DNA of 64,000 nucleotides, taken from Streptococcus cristatus. GTDB taxonomy: Bacteria; Bacillota; Bacilli; Lactobacillales; Streptococcaceae. The stretch spans positions 62,001-126,000 of the forward strand of contig NZ_VSJJ01000005.1 in assembly GCF_008369405.1 (NCBI RefSeq), written 5' to 3'. A program made the translations under genes and the position numbers. Shown here piece after piece: positions 47,402-56,553 of this stretch; position 1 is the stretch's first letter, and each line of letters begins with the position of its first letter. The notes beneath the pieces were generated by a model. The model was not told where the DNA came from and did no database searches. It saw nothing but the letters and a program-made list of their open reading frames with translations.

Positions 47402-47450
47402 TGCAAACGTTTTCTGTACCTATTATACAGATTATCTATCGAAATGTAAA
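47402..47450 (-). promoter_or_regulatory. pullulanase promoter with cre site
   Basis: Minus-strand TTTACA (47445-47450), exact 17-nt spacer, TATAAT (47422-47427). A cre-like sequence AGAAAACGTTTGCA (47402-47415; matches TGNAANCGNTNNCA except the first base) overlaps the expected transcription start, so catabolite repression by CcpA is likely. A ribosome binding site AAAGGAG precedes the ATG. Confidence 0.75.
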
Positions 47451-47494
47451 GGTTTTCATAGATCATTTTTTATTCCAAAGCTTTATGTATGATT

Positions 47495-47753
47495 TCAGAT
47501 TAGTTTCATACGAAATTCACCAGCTCTCTCTTTGTTGTTTAAGTTAATGAAACTAAATATTTCTTTAGACTCATCAAAAAAAGCTTTTCTTTCATAAAGC
47601 TTTTCTTTTAAAGTTTTTTTAATGTAGTTCAATCCCTGATTACTTTTTGGTGTTAGAATCACTACCGCTTTCCTTGGGCTATCACCTGCATTGCAATAGC
47701 ACTGTCCGTTTTTTAGAAAGATAAGATTTCCCCAAACTTTAAAGAAAATCGAA
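47495..47753 (-). pseudogene. 5'-truncated gene remnant, unknown
   Basis: One minus-strand frame is open for ~85 codons up to TGA at 47495, with coding-like composition (contains GQCYCNAGDSPRKAVVILTP and KLYERKAFFDESKEIFSFIN) but no Met or plausible start until late in the frame. It begins at a stop overlapping the end of the 68-aa gene. Looks like the 3' part of a soluble protein with a CxC motif whose start was lost. Family not recognised. Confidence 0.4.
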
Positions 47754-47960
47754 CTAATCTATACAGAAAAATCTTCTATAAATTCGAGCAATTGTTAAAA
47801 CAATGATTAAAAATATAGCTATTATAGACAATACTATTTTCCCAAAACCTACTTCCGAACCGATTATAAAAATGTGAAAGAGAGGTGCTAATCCTACACC
47901 TATAGCAATTAGATAACTAGCAAAGTTTATTGAACCAAGACCTGCAAAAAAATGTTTCAT
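47754..47960 (-). CDS. Small membrane protein
   Basis: 68 aa, two transmembrane helices (about residues 12-33 and 39-59) and a basic C-terminus (ARIYRRFFCID). Lies 55 nt behind another small membrane protein gene on the same strand. Size and topology are like bacteriocin-immunity or small stress membrane proteins; no family recognised. No strong Shine-Dalgarno (AAAGGTAAAAAG at 10-20 nt). Confidence 0.5.
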   Translation of the reverse strand: MKHFFAGLGSINFASYLIAIGVGLAPLFHIFIIGSEVGFGKIVLSIIAIFLIIVLTIARIYRRFFCID

Positions 47961-48015
47961 TTTAAATACCCAACTTTTTACCTTTCATTTTATTGTGATT
48001 CTCTCTAAATCAGTT

Positions 48016-48264
48016 TCATTGTTTACTTCTTACCTTTTCAAAGAAATTTGATAGTAAATGTGCTCCACTGAGGGCTATTACTATGTCAATTGGTAAGAAA
48101 TAGTAATCCCATATAAAATGAGACAAAATCAATAATAGAAATAGAATACAATCAATATAACTATTCTTAAAATGTTCTGCGATTTTATGATATAGAAATG
48201 CAATAATAACTGAAATCAAAACAATCGTCATACTTATTCCTCCTGTAATCTGCAAATAATCCAT
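48016..48264 (-). CDS. Small membrane protein
   Basis: 82 aa, three hydrophobic segments (about residues 10-26, 37-56, 58-72) and a basic tail KVRSKQ. AGGAG lies upstream at about 12 nt from the ATG. Pairs with the 68-aa gene behind it. Unknown function; the A/T-rich composition differs from neighbouring housekeeping genes, suggesting acquired DNA. Confidence 0.5.
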   Translation of the reverse strand: MDYLQITGGISMTIVLISVIIAFLYHKIAEHFKNSYIDCILFLLLILSHFIWDYYFLPIDIVIALSGAHLLSNFFEKVRSKQ

Positions 48265-48546
48265 GTATTCTCCTGCTCTAAGCTCTTTCTCTTCTTGAAA
48301 TTTTTCAAGTACCTTAAAGCTTTTAACAATACAATCTATTAGATACTTCCTGTTTCCTATTATATCAATTATTATTTAGTCCACAAAGTTTTTATGTAGA
48401 AATACTATACAAAAACAGACAGAAACTTTTTCAACATTATCAAGTTTACTAGCAATTTAAATTTCCCCATATAGCCGTATTCAAATAGTTATTAAATCCA
48501 AAGATCCCCCTCAAAAACTCTCTTCTAAAGAATTGCTCTTTAGGAG

Positions 48547-48651
48547 ATGTTCTATTATCTCTTTCTTTTCTTACTTAGACTGACTAGACCATTCCTCATC
48601 TCTAAAAGACCTCGTAAAAATCGTAAGAAACGAAAGCGATTTGGCCTATAA
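48547..48651 (+). CDS. 34-aa hydrophobic/polybasic peptide ORF
   Basis: ATG at 48547 opens 34 codons: a hydrophobic N-terminus (MFYYLFLFLLRL) followed by a very basic tail (KRPRKNRKKRKRFGL). AGGAG lies directly against the ATG, which is poor spacing. The amino acid layout resembles membrane-active type I toxin or small cationic peptides. It lies just upstream of the 42-bp repeat array. Could be a chance ORF. Confidence 0.3.
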   Translation: MFYYLFLFLLRLTRPFLISKRPRKNRKKRKRFGL

Positions 48652-48671
48652 ACAGATATGAAAAGAGCGTT

Positions 48672-48986
48672 CGAGGTCTAGGTTGCTATGAATCTACAGG
48701 AAAAGTAGACGACCGAGGCCTAAGTTACCATGAATCTATAGGAAAAGTAACCAGCCGAGACCTAAGTTACCGTGAATCTATAGGAAAAGTGAACAGCCGA
48801 GACCTAGATTGCCATAAATCTATAGGAAAAGTGAGCAGGCGAGGCCTAGATTACCATGATTCTATAGGAAAAGTGAACAGCCGAGGCCTAGGTTGCCATT
48901 ATTCTATAGGAAAAGTGATCGACCAAAACCTAGATTCCCATGAATCTATAGGAAAAGTGACCAACCGAGGTCTAGATTGCCATAAT
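48672..48986. repeat. 42-bp tandem repeat array (7.5 units)
   Basis: Seven full units and a partial eighth, exact 42-nt period from 48672 (unit 1) to 48966 (unit 8). Each unit has variable CGAGGCCTAGATTGCCATGA and a nearly invariant core TCTATAGGAAAAGTG. The period is a multiple of three, so one plus-strand frame stays open with a 14-residue repeat (core ESIGKV), but most substitutions change amino acids. No start codon with a ribosome binding site precedes it. Flanked by imperfect 22-bp direct repeats at 48421 and 48987. Confidence 0.9.
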
Positions 48987-49036
48987 AGAAACTTTTTAAG
49001 CATTATCAGCAACTGCGACTATCAAAAAACAAAAAA

Positions 49037-49056
49037 ACTGAGACAGTCGTCTCAGT
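49037..49056. terminator. bidirectional terminator after nusB
   Basis: Arms ACTGAGAC (49037-49044) and GTCTCAGT (49049-49056), 4-nt loop, A-run on the left and T-run on the right. Ends the pepP?-efp-asp23-nusB transcription reading leftward. Confidence 0.85.
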
Positions 49057-49489
49057 CTTTTTCTTCTGTTATAAATTGGCTTAAAATACCATTGATAAAC
49101 TTACTTGATTTTTCATCTGAGAATTGCTTGGAGAGTTCAATGGCTTCATTGACAGCTACTCGCTCAGGAGTATCAAACTCTGTGATTTCAAAGATGCCTA
49201 ATCGCAGGATATTCTTTTCTACCAAGGTCAGACGCTCAACTGTCCAGCCTGCTTTTAAGTGCTGGGCAATTTTTTTATCCAATTCTTCCTTGGACTGGAG
49301 TACTCCTGTGACCAAGTTGAGTAGAAAGGCTGGGATACTGACCTCAGCATCTGTCTCCTCTTCGTCCTTATCGTAGGTATAGGCAAAGCGGCAAGATTCA
49401 ATGGCATCCCCTTCATACTCCAGACTCATCAAAGCCTGAAAAGCCCGCTGACGTAGCTCTCTTCTAGATTCTAACAAAACATCAGTCAT
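49052..49489 (-). CDS. nusB: Transcription antitermination factor NusB
   Basis: 145 aa all-helical protein. RRELRQRAFQALMSLEYEGD at the N-terminus and the C-terminal INEAIELSKQFSDEKSSKFINGIL block are family signatures. Binds boxA RNA with NusE (S10) in rRNA operon antitermination. The ATG at 49489 overlaps the Asp23-like gene by 8 nt and has TGAGGATT upstream; the longer frame adds six unlikely residues. Confidence 0.95.
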   Translation of the reverse strand: MTDVLLESRRELRQRAFQALMSLEYEGDAIESCRFAYTYDKDEEETDAEVSIPAFLLNLVTGVLQSKEELDKKIAQHLKAGWTVERLTLVEKNILRLGIFEITEFDTPERVAVNEAIELSKQFSDEKSSKFINGILSQFITEEKD

Positions 49490-49871
49490 TGAGGAAATCC
49501 TCATCAAATAGATCTTTCAAATCTGGTTTTGGTGATTTTTCTGGAACAATGCCTGCCACATGGATATTGACAGCAGACAGCTCTACTTCAGCCATATCGC
49601 TTACAGCACTCTTGACTGCTTTTTGGATTGCAACTGCAACTGTTGGTACACTGATACCATACTCCAGATATAGGTAGATATCCACTGTTATGTCGCCACT
49701 TTCATCCGTATGAAGCGCAACACCACGTCCAAGCGTACGCATAGAGAGGCTGTCTGACATGCTTTTATTTGCAAAAGAATGAACGCCCTCTACCTTAGCC
49801 GTAGCAATGGCAATAATTTTTTCCAAGACTCGTGGCGCAATAACGATTTCGCCTAATTGTTCGTTTGCCAT
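49482..49871 (-). CDS. Asp23/Gls24 family envelope stress protein
   Basis: 129 aa. Core features GEIVIAPRVLEKIIAIATAKVEGV and DIYLYLEYGISVPTVAVAIQKAV define the alkaline-shock Asp23 family, here the YqhY-type that sits before nusB in Firmicutes. Function is linked to membrane/acyl-lipid homeostasis, not settled. 30 nt after efp; acidic C-terminal tail. Confidence 0.9.
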   Translation of the reverse strand: MANEQLGEIVIAPRVLEKIIAIATAKVEGVHSFANKSMSDSLSMRTLGRGVALHTDESGDITVDIYLYLEYGISVPTVAVAIQKAVKSAVSDMAEVELSAVNIHVAGIVPEKSPKPDLKDLFDEDFLND

Positions 49872-49901
49872 AAGAATTCCTTTCTATATGAAAGATTGAA
49901 A

Positions 49902-50462
49902 CTACGCACGAGAAACGTAAGTTCCTTCTGCTGTATTGATGACCAGTTTTTGTCCAACTTCGATGAAGTCTGGCACGTTGACAACAAGACCTGTTTCAAG
50001 AGTTGCTGGCTTACCAGAACCTGTTACAGTAGCACCCTTGATAGATGGTTGTGTTTCTGTTACCACCAATTCAACAGTTGTAGGTACTGTCACACCGATC
50101 ACTTCTGATCCGTAGAATTGGATTTTCACGTCTGAGTTTTCAAGGATGTATTTCAATTCTTCTTCTACGTTGACTACTGGGATTTCGTATTGGTCATAAG
50201 TCTCAGTATTCATGAAATAAGCAGTGCCATCCATTTGGTACAAGTATTGTGCTGGTACTGTTTCGATGATAGCTTGTTCAAATTTTTCTTCTGGACGGTA
50301 GCTAGTCTCAAATGTAGAACCAGTACGAACATCACGCAATTTCATACGCATGATGGTATTTCCCTTACCTGGTTTGTGGTGGCTTGCTTCCAACACGCGG
50401 ATCAATTTACCATCTGCAGTTTCAAAAGTCATTCCAGCTCTCAGCTTGCTTGCTTCAATCAT
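49902..50462 (-). CDS. efp: Elongation factor P
   Basis: 186 aa, three beta-barrel domains. The N-terminal KOW-like domain has the modified-loop region [11 protein letters not shown] (Lys about 32), and the C-terminal signature [16 protein letters not shown]...[11 protein letters not shown] is intact. Relieves ribosome stalling at polyproline. Usual place between pepP and asp23-nusB. Confidence 0.96.
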   Translation of the reverse strand: MIEASKLRAGMTFETADGKLIRVLEASHHKPGKGNTIMRMKLRDVRTGSTFETSYRPEEKFEQAIIETVPAQYLYQMDGTAYFMNTETYDQYEIPVVNVEEELKYILENSDVKIQFYGSEVIGVTVPTTVELVVTETQPSIKGATVTGSGKPATLETGLVVNVPDFIEVGQKLVINTAEGTYVSRA

Positions 50463-50523
50463 TTGTTTTTTACCTCTTTAATAAATAATTTACTCTTTAT
50501 TCTACCATAAAGCTTGATAATTC

Positions 50524-51585
50524 TCAAATCACAATCAATTCTTTTGGAGCGAGGGTCAAGACCTCACAACCAGTCTCTGTAATCAGAAGATCATCTTCGA
50601 TCCGAACGCCGTATTTGCCATCCAGATAGATGCCCGGCTCATCAGTCAAGACCATGCCAGCCTTGATTGGCTCTTCTGATTTGCCAAAGTAAGGAATCTC
50701 ATGGATATCCAGACCAATTCCGTGACCAATCCCGTGGCTGAAGTAAGGTCCGTAGCCTGCATCGTTGATAATTTGACGAGGAATCCGGTCAAAATCAATA
50801 CAGCTGAGTCCAGCTTTAGCCGCTTCTATCAAGGCTTGATTGCTGCGCAGGACAATATCATAAATTTCCCGCTCTTCATCTGTCACCTGCCCCACATGAA
50901 CAGTCCGCGTCATATCGCTGACATAGTGATTGTAGTAGCAGCCAAAGTCCATGGTCAAGGTTTCACCATTTCGAATGACCTTGTCACTAGCCACGCCATG
51001 TGGCATAGCAGAGCGGTAGCCCGAAGCGATGATAAAGTCAAAGGAGGCACCTGAAGCACCTAGCTGGCGCATGCAAGCGTCCAAAAAGTTCATGACAGCC
51101 AACTCCGTCGTCTCACCAGGCTTGATAAAGTCCAGCACATCCAAGAAGGCTTGATCCGAAATCTGGCAGGCCTTGCGAATGGTCGCGATTTCTTGTTCAT
51201 CCTTAATCATGCGCAGCTTTTCAATAAAACCTGTCATCGGCACCAGTTCATGAGTAGCAAAAACACTTTCCAGCATTTTAAAGTAAGCATAGGAAATCTC
51301 GTCATCAAAGCCAATTTTTTCCAGCTTGTCGTCCGCAACGATTTTGGCAATTTCCCCAATCGCATCGCGCGTTTCCACAATGTCAAAGCCCTGAACCACT
51401 CCTTTAGCAATCAGGGTATAGCGCGCATCCGTCAGGAAAATTCGGCGCTTTTTACTGATGAAAACCGTCGCTTCTGTTCCGCTAAAGCCGGTCAGATAGT
51501 AAATATTCTTCAGATTTGTCACTAGAACAGCATCACATTCCGTCTGAGCTAATGCAGCTTCAAATTTTTCAACTCTTGATAACAT
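50524..51585 (-). CDS. pepP: Xaa-Pro aminopeptidase/dipeptidase (M24)
   Basis: 353 aa pita-bread metallopeptidase. N-terminal creatinase-like domain (1-125), catalytic domain with metal ligands visible in TMDFGCYYNHYVSDMTRT (two Asp), SHGIGHGIGLDIHE (His) and TDEPGIY (Glu), RIEDDLLIT (Glu). Cleaves X-Pro bonds; neighbours efp, a common pairing. Could equally be named pepQ. Confidence 0.93.
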   Translation of the reverse strand: MLSRVEKFEAALAQTECDAVLVTNLKNIYYLTGFSGTEATVFISKKRRIFLTDARYTLIAKGVVQGFDIVETRDAIGEIAKIVADDKLEKIGFDDEISYAYFKMLESVFATHELVPMTGFIEKLRMIKDEQEIATIRKACQISDQAFLDVLDFIKPGETTELAVMNFLDACMRQLGASGASFDFIIASGYRSAMPHGVASDKVIRNGETLTMDFGCYYNHYVSDMTRTVHVGQVTDEEREIYDIVLRSNQALIEAAKAGLSCIDFDRIPRQIINDAGYGPYFSHGIGHGIGLDIHEIPYFGKSEEPIKAGMVLTDEPGIYLDGKYGVRIEDDLLITETGCEVLTLAPKELIVI

Positions 51586-51627
51586 GAGGTACCTCCGTAA
51601 AATAAAAATTCTGCTGATGAAGAGTCG

Positions 51628-53046
51628 TTACTCTTCGTCTTTTGTTTCTTTTTGCGCCTTTTCCACATTGCGCTGATAAGCCTGAATCTGTCGCTCCAAC
51701 TCCCGTTCGATCGCTGGTTCTGGCGCATATTTCTCTTCCCAGTCATCTGGTTTGAGGATTTTATGGGTCACTGGATCAAAATGCGCTTTTCCATCTGGAA
51801 AAATTTTCCCCATATTAGCCTGATGGACAATATCGAAAATCCGCTCGGGATCGACTCCCATCAAGACAAAGCTACCATAAGTAAAGTAGAGCATGTCGAT
51901 CAGGGCATCGACTTGCCCAACTAAGGAAATTTCTGCCTTGCTCTTGCTACGAACCTTGGCAGCAGCCTTATCTAAAGCCTCGTGCATTCTAGCCATCGAC
52001 TGATCAAATTCTTCCTCTGAAGAGCTGGCAGCTCTGAGAAATTCAACTACCTCTTCCAGCTTAAAGTCAGCGCGGTGCCGTGCTTCTTCTGGTGTCCAAG
52101 CGATGGGTTCTTCCTGCGTAGACTCATCCATGACACCATGGAAAGTCTTGACCTTATTGAAGTGGTGATCGCGAGACACAAAGACTTTCTCACTGGCCAA
52201 AATACCGAAATGTTCCAGCGCACGATGAATCCCATCCTGACTGTTGCTGCTCGTCGTATGCTTGGCTACTTCCTTGACAGAGCTGGTGCCATTTCCCATG
52301 GCAATAGACAAGCCAACTCCCGACAGCATTTCCAAGTCATTGTCTGAATCTCCGAAGGCCATGACCTGATGGATATCAAAGCCGTATTCTTGACCGACTA
52401 GACGAATCCCCTCCAGCTTGGACATCCCTTGATTGATGATGTCCGCTGCATAAGGACTCGAACGAGTAAATTTTAAATGCGGGAAATCCGCTTCAATCTT
52501 TGCACTCTCAGCTGGATCCGCCAAAATCAGAACTTGATAGATAGGCTCTTGAATCAATTTCAGCAGATCTTCTTCATGCTGAGGAAGGGCCTTACTTACA
52601 ATCTTGTTAAAACCATGGCTTACCGTCCGAGTCATCTTCCTAGGAATAAACTGGGTAGCCCACTGTGAAAAAGAACTCATACCAAAGGTCATGATTTTTG
52701 AACCTTGCATGGCCTGTTCTGTCCCCAAGGAAATTTCTTTTCGGTGTTCCTTGGCATAGGCAATCAAATCACGCAGGCTCTGCTTATCAATCGGTGTGGC
52801 AGAAACAACCCTGTCCTTTGAAAAAATATACTGACCATTGTAGGTGACAGCAAAGTCTAAATCCAGCTTGTCCATAAAAGGCTTGACAAAGAAGGGGCCG
52901 CGGCCTGTCGCTAAACCGACCAAAATCCCTTGTTCTTGCAAACTATTAATGGCAGCTTCTGTCGATTTCAAGACGGTTCGACTGTCATTAATCAAGGTTC
53001 CATCTATATCAAAAAAGACGGCTTTTATTTCCATTGATTTTCTCAT
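51628..53046 (-). CDS. Cof-type HAD phosphatase fused to a MazG-like domain
   Basis: 472 aa two-domain protein. Residues 1-270: HAD-IIB hydrolase with nucleophile DIDGT (13-17), GLATGR, and the C-terminal MAFGDSDNDLEML and SIAMGNGT motifs. Residues ~300-470: an all-helical all-alpha NTP pyrophosphohydrolase-like domain with FKLEEVVEFL (ExxE-type) and VDALIDMLYFTYGSF (second metal pair). Fusion suggests stepwise nucleotide or phosphosugar house-cleaning. Start at 53046 has AAAGGAAAG upstream; MEIKAVFF at 53034 is possible. Divergent from ansA. Confidence 0.85.
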   Translation of the reverse strand: MRKSMEIKAVFFDIDGTLINDSRTVLKSTEAAINSLQEQGILVGLATGRGPFFVKPFMDKLDLDFAVTYNGQYIFSKDRVVSATPIDKQSLRDLIAYAKEHRKEISLGTEQAMQGSKIMTFGMSSFSQWATQFIPRKMTRTVSHGFNKIVSKALPQHEEDLLKLIQEPIYQVLILADPAESAKIEADFPHLKFTRSSPYAADIINQGMSKLEGIRLVGQEYGFDIHQVMAFGDSDNDLEMLSGVGLSIAMGNGTSSVKEVAKHTTSSNSQDGIHRALEHFGILASEKVFVSRDHHFNKVKTFHGVMDESTQEEPIAWTPEEARHRADFKLEEVVEFLRAASSSEEEFDQSMARMHEALDKAAAKVRSKSKAEISLVGQVDALIDMLYFTYGSFVLMGVDPERIFDIVHQANMGKIFPDGKAHFDPVTHKILKPDDWEEKYAPEPAIERELERQIQAYQRNVEKAQKETKDEE

Positions 53047-53100
53047 TCTTTCCTTTTATGATACAATAAATTATAACACAATTCGCGGAGAAGCACATCT

Positions 53101-54063
53101 ATGAATAAGCAGATTTTAGTTTTACATACTGGTGGAACCATTTCCATGCAGGCTGATGGAAGTGGCGCCGTCAATAGCAGCCAAGACAATCCCATGAACC
53201 ATGTGGCTGTTCCCTTAGAGGGTATTGAAGTGACAGTGGTTGATTTCTTCAACGTTCCCAGTCCTCACATCACTCCCCAGCACATGCTCGACCTCTACCA
53301 AAAGATCAAGGCTGATGCTGACCAATACGACGGTGTGGTCATTACCCACGGAACCGATACTCTGGAGGAGACTGCCTACTTCCTTGATACCATGGACCTG
53401 CCTGACATCCCTGTCGTTTTGACCGGAGCTATGAGAAGTTCAAATGAACTCGGCAGTGACGGAGTTTATAACTACCTGACTGCTTTACGGGTAGCCAGCG
53501 ACGAGAAGAGTCGAGGCAAGGGCGTTCTCGTCGTTATGAATGATGAAGTGCATGCTGCCAAATATGTCACTAAAACCCACACCACCAATGTCAGCACCTT
53601 TCAAACTCCGACGCACGGTCCTCTAGGCCTGGTCATGAAATACGAAATTCTCTATTTCAAAACAGCAGAACCTCGCGTCCGCTTTGACCTGACTAGCATT
53701 TCAGGCCTGGTACCCATCATTCCAGCCTATGCCGGTATGAAAACAGAACTGCTTGATATGCTGGATTGGCAAAAGCTAGACGGCCTCATCATCGAAGCCT
53801 TTGGCGCAGGCAATCTGCCAAAAGAAACTGCGGAAACATTAACAGAGATGGCAAAATCTGGCCTCCCCATCGCTCTCGTTTCACGCTGTTTCAACGGCAT
53901 TGCTGAGCCTGTCTACGCCTATGAAGGCGGTGGTGTCAAACTGCACCAAGCCGGAATCATGTTTGTCAAAGAGCTCAATGCACCGAAAGCCCGCATCAAG
54001 CTGCTGATTGCCCTCAATGTCGGCCTAAGCGGTCAAGTATTAAGAGATTATATAGAAGGATAA
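53101..54063 (+). CDS. ansA: L-asparaginase (type I, cytoplasmic)
   Basis: 320 aa. First catalytic Thr in HTGGTISMQ (residues 9-17), second in THGTDTLEE (82-90), then the AMRSSNELGSDG block. Converts asparagine to aspartate and ammonia. No signal peptide, consistent with a cytoplasmic enzyme. Monocistronic; only 54 nt separate its ATG from the divergent HAD gene. Confidence 0.95.
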   Translation: MNKQILVLHTGGTISMQADGSGAVNSSQDNPMNHVAVPLEGIEVTVVDFFNVPSPHITPQHMLDLYQKIKADADQYDGVVITHGTDTLEETAYFLDTMDLPDIPVVLTGAMRSSNELGSDGVYNYLTALRVASDEKSRGKGVLVVMNDEVHAAKYVTKTHTTNVSTFQTPTHGPLGLVMKYEILYFKTAEPRVRFDLTSISGLVPIIPAYAGMKTELLDMLDWQKLDGLIIEAFGAGNLPKETAETLTEMAKSGLPIALVSRCFNGIAEPVYAYEGGGVKLHQAGIMFVKELNAPKARIKLLIALNVGLSGQVLRDYIEG

Positions 54064-54189
54064 AAACCAAGTTTATTTATTCGCTTGCTAAGGCATTATT
54101 TCTTGATTTTCCTTTAAAATGCTGTATCCTTCGATATAAAGTTCCAAGTTCATAAACTTTTCTAGCCTTAAGCAAAATTATCAACTGAA

Positions 54190-54222
54190 AAAGACTCCGA
54201 AATCATAAATCGGAGTCTCTTT
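54190..54222. terminator. bidirectional terminator between ansA and UPF0291 gene
   Basis: Arms AGACTCCGA (54192-54200) and TCGGAGTCT (54210-54218), 9-nt loop, A-run to the left and T-run to the right. Serves both convergent genes. Confidence 0.85.
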
Positions 54223-54231
54223 TTCTTGTTT

Positions 54232-54489
54232 TTATGAATTTGGGTCATCCAGACTGCGGCCATGAAGACCTTTCTCGCGCTGAACTTGACGCAACTTCTC
54301 AGGTGTCACATCATTGCCATCTTCATCGACAATCTTGATACCTTCGATGTGATGGCGAACAGAACGACGGTAGCCTTCGATATACTCTTCACGAAGCTTG
54401 GCTTGTTCTACCTTTTCTTCACCAGTCAGACCGACTGTTTTTTTCTTTTTAGCCAGTTCGTTGATGCGTTCAATTTTTTTAGGATCCAT
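54232..54489 (-). CDS. UPF0291 (DUF896) protein
   Basis: 85 aa soluble helical protein; [18 protein letters not shown]...[27 protein letters not shown] matches the DUF896/YnzC family. Function not established; the Bacillus homologue is in the SOS-controlled yneA operon. Lies 22 nt after glyS and may be co-transcribed. Confidence 0.9.
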   Translation of the reverse strand: MDPKKIERINELAKKKKTVGLTGEEKVEQAKLREEYIEGYRRSVRHHIEGIKIVDEDGNDVTPEKLRQVQREKGLHGRSLDDPNS

Positions 54490-54511
54490 GATTCTACCTC
54501 TCTCTTACCTT

Positions 54512-56551
54512 TTATTTGGTATTGATCTGATTAAATTGCGCCATTTGTCCAGCCTTAGCCGTCAAAGAAGCCAGGAGAGCTAGGCGGTTGTTACGCACAG
54601 CTTCATCTTCTGCCATAACCATAGTATGGTCAAAGAAAGCATCGATAACTGGACTGAGAGCAAAGAGTTGGTCCAAATTGGCAGCTAAGTCAGATGTCAG
54701 CTCTACTGCTTCAATGCCTGCAGCCAAGTCTTTTTCCTCTTGATTTTCAAAGAGTGCTGGATTGACATCTGTCTGGCCTTGGGCTTTCTCAGCAAGATTG
54801 AAAACCCGCGACAGGCTTTCCACTGCTGACTTGAAGTTGTCTTCCTTAGTTTTTTCCGCTAGAAGCGCAGCTGTTTCTACCAAATCACGTACGACAAAGT
54901 TAGTGCTTTGAAGAACAGCCGTCACGATGTCTTTCGGAATGCTGCGGTCCATCATTTTCTCAACACGGGCACGGAAGAAGTCCAGCACGGCCTCTTGATT
55001 GTCATAGTTTAAGCTATCAAACTTGAGGTCGTAAAGTCGACCAAGAAGCTGAGCCAAGTCAATGTTCCAGCCAAACTTGTCCAAGATACGCACAACACCT
55101 TGAGTCGCACGGCGCAGAGCATAAGGGTCATTGGAACCACTTGGAATCAAGCCAACTGAGAAGAAGGACAAAATGGTATCCAGCTTATCAGCCAGCGCCA
55201 AGACGGCTCCGACCTTGGTGTCAGGCAATTCGCCATCGGCTGAAGTCGGCATATAGTGCTCCCGAATGGCAGCCGCCACCGCAGCATTCTCACCAGCCAG
55301 AAGAGCATACTTCTCACCCATGATACCTTGCAGCTCATCAAACTCACCAACCATGCCAGTCAGCAGGTCAAACTTATAAATAGCTGCTGCACGAGCCAAG
55401 TCGGCCGTCTCATCCGCATCCAAGCCTGCTTCTTGCGCCAAGAGAGCCGCAATCTTACCCGTCCGCTCCATGTGCTCTGCTAGAGAGCCAATCTTTTCGT
55501 GGAAGGTCACATTGTTCAGCTTTTCAACCAAGTCAGCAATAGCCAGCTTTTGGTCTTCCCGCCAGAAGAATTCCCCATCTTCCAGACGAGCCACCAAGAC
55601 CTTCTCATTTCCTTTGATGACATTTTCCAAATGCTCAGCATTTCCGTTGCGGACAGAGATGAAGTGCGGCAAAAGTTTGCCTTCAGCATCGCGCACAACA
55701 AAATAACGCTGGTGCTCTTTCATGGAAGTTACCAAGACTTCTTCTGGCACCTCTAAGTATTTGGCATCAAAATTACCCAAGAAAGCGGTTGGATATTCCA
55801 CTAGATTCAACACTTCATTGAGCAGGTCTTCGTCAATCTCGATAGAAACCCCGTGCTTCTGCTCTAACGCTCGAATCTGCTCGACAATCATATTTTCCCG
55901 TTCAATAGGATTGGTAATGACAAACTGAGCCCGTAGGTCATCTTCATAAGAATCTGCTGAGGCAATCTGCGTTTCTTGACCCAAGAAACGGTGTCCACGG
56001 CTAGTACGACTGCTCTTGATATCCAAGAAATCCAAGTCAAAGGCTTGTTCATCTAGAAGTACAGTCAAAGTATGGACTGGACGGATATATTCAAAGGTGT
56101 TGTTGGCCCAGTGCATGCTGACAGGGAAGGTCAGAGCTTGCAGAACTTCCGTCACTGCGGGGATGATTTCCTCTACCGGGCGGCCGACCTCTTCCTTGGT
56201 CACATAGACATATTCTTCTCCCTTGATTTCACGGAAAGTAATGTCCTCAACCGTCAAGCCCTTACCACGGACAAAACCTTCGGCAGCCTTGGTAAAGTTA
56301 CCATCTGCGTCCAGTGCGATTTTCTTAGAAGGGCCTTTGAAATCTTCGGTCAAATCAGACTGCTTGTCCGCCAAGCCAACTACGCGCACCGCCAGACGAC
56401 GCGGAGTAGAGAACATTTCAATCTTCTCAAAGGTCAGACGATGGTCTGTCAGGAAGGCTACCATCTTATCGCGCAGCTGCTTCATGCTCGGTGTCACGAC
56501 ATAGGCTGGCATTTCCTCCAAGCCTAATTCAACTAATAAATTTTTTACCAT
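54512..56551 (-). CDS. glyS: Glycyl-tRNA synthetase beta subunit
   Basis: 679 aa. N-terminal [15 protein letters not shown], the central HD-like domain ([16 protein letters not shown]) and the C-terminal anticodon-binding helical domain ([34 protein letters not shown]) are typical. Partner of GlyQ in the alpha2beta2 bacterial enzyme. Two nt separate it from glyQ. Confidence 0.97.
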   Translation of the reverse strand: MVKNLLVELGLEEMPAYVVTPSMKQLRDKMVAFLTDHRLTFEKIEMFSTPRRLAVRVVGLADKQSDLTEDFKGPSKKIALDADGNFTKAAEGFVRGKGLTVEDITFREIKGEEYVYVTKEEVGRPVEEIIPAVTEVLQALTFPVSMHWANNTFEYIRPVHTLTVLLDEQAFDLDFLDIKSSRTSRGHRFLGQETQIASADSYEDDLRAQFVITNPIERENMIVEQIRALEQKHGVSIEIDEDLLNEVLNLVEYPTAFLGNFDAKYLEVPEEVLVTSMKEHQRYFVVRDAEGKLLPHFISVRNGNAEHLENVIKGNEKVLVARLEDGEFFWREDQKLAIADLVEKLNNVTFHEKIGSLAEHMERTGKIAALLAQEAGLDADETADLARAAAIYKFDLLTGMVGEFDELQGIMGEKYALLAGENAAVAAAIREHYMPTSADGELPDTKVGAVLALADKLDTILSFFSVGLIPSGSNDPYALRRATQGVVRILDKFGWNIDLAQLLGRLYDLKFDSLNYDNQEAVLDFFRARVEKMMDRSIPKDIVTAVLQSTNFVVRDLVETAALLAEKTKEDNFKSAVESLSRVFNLAEKAQGQTDVNPALFENQEEKDLAAGIEAVELTSDLAANLDQLFALSPVIDAFFDHTMVMAEDEAVRNNRLALLASLTAKAGQMAQFNQINTK

Positions 56552-56553
56552 GA

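Noticed and set aside
48672..48986. 42-bp repeats considered as a CRISPR array
   Set aside because: Units follow each other without unique 30-40 nt spacers, the variable parts are diverged copies of the same sequence, and no cas gene is in the window.
48789..49376. Plus-strand 195-codon frame through the 42-bp repeats into nusB
   Set aside because: It has no ribosome binding site at its GTG, its last two thirds are antisense to the well-supported nusB gene, and repeat-unit substitutions are mostly non-synonymous. Treated as a repeat array rather than a gene.
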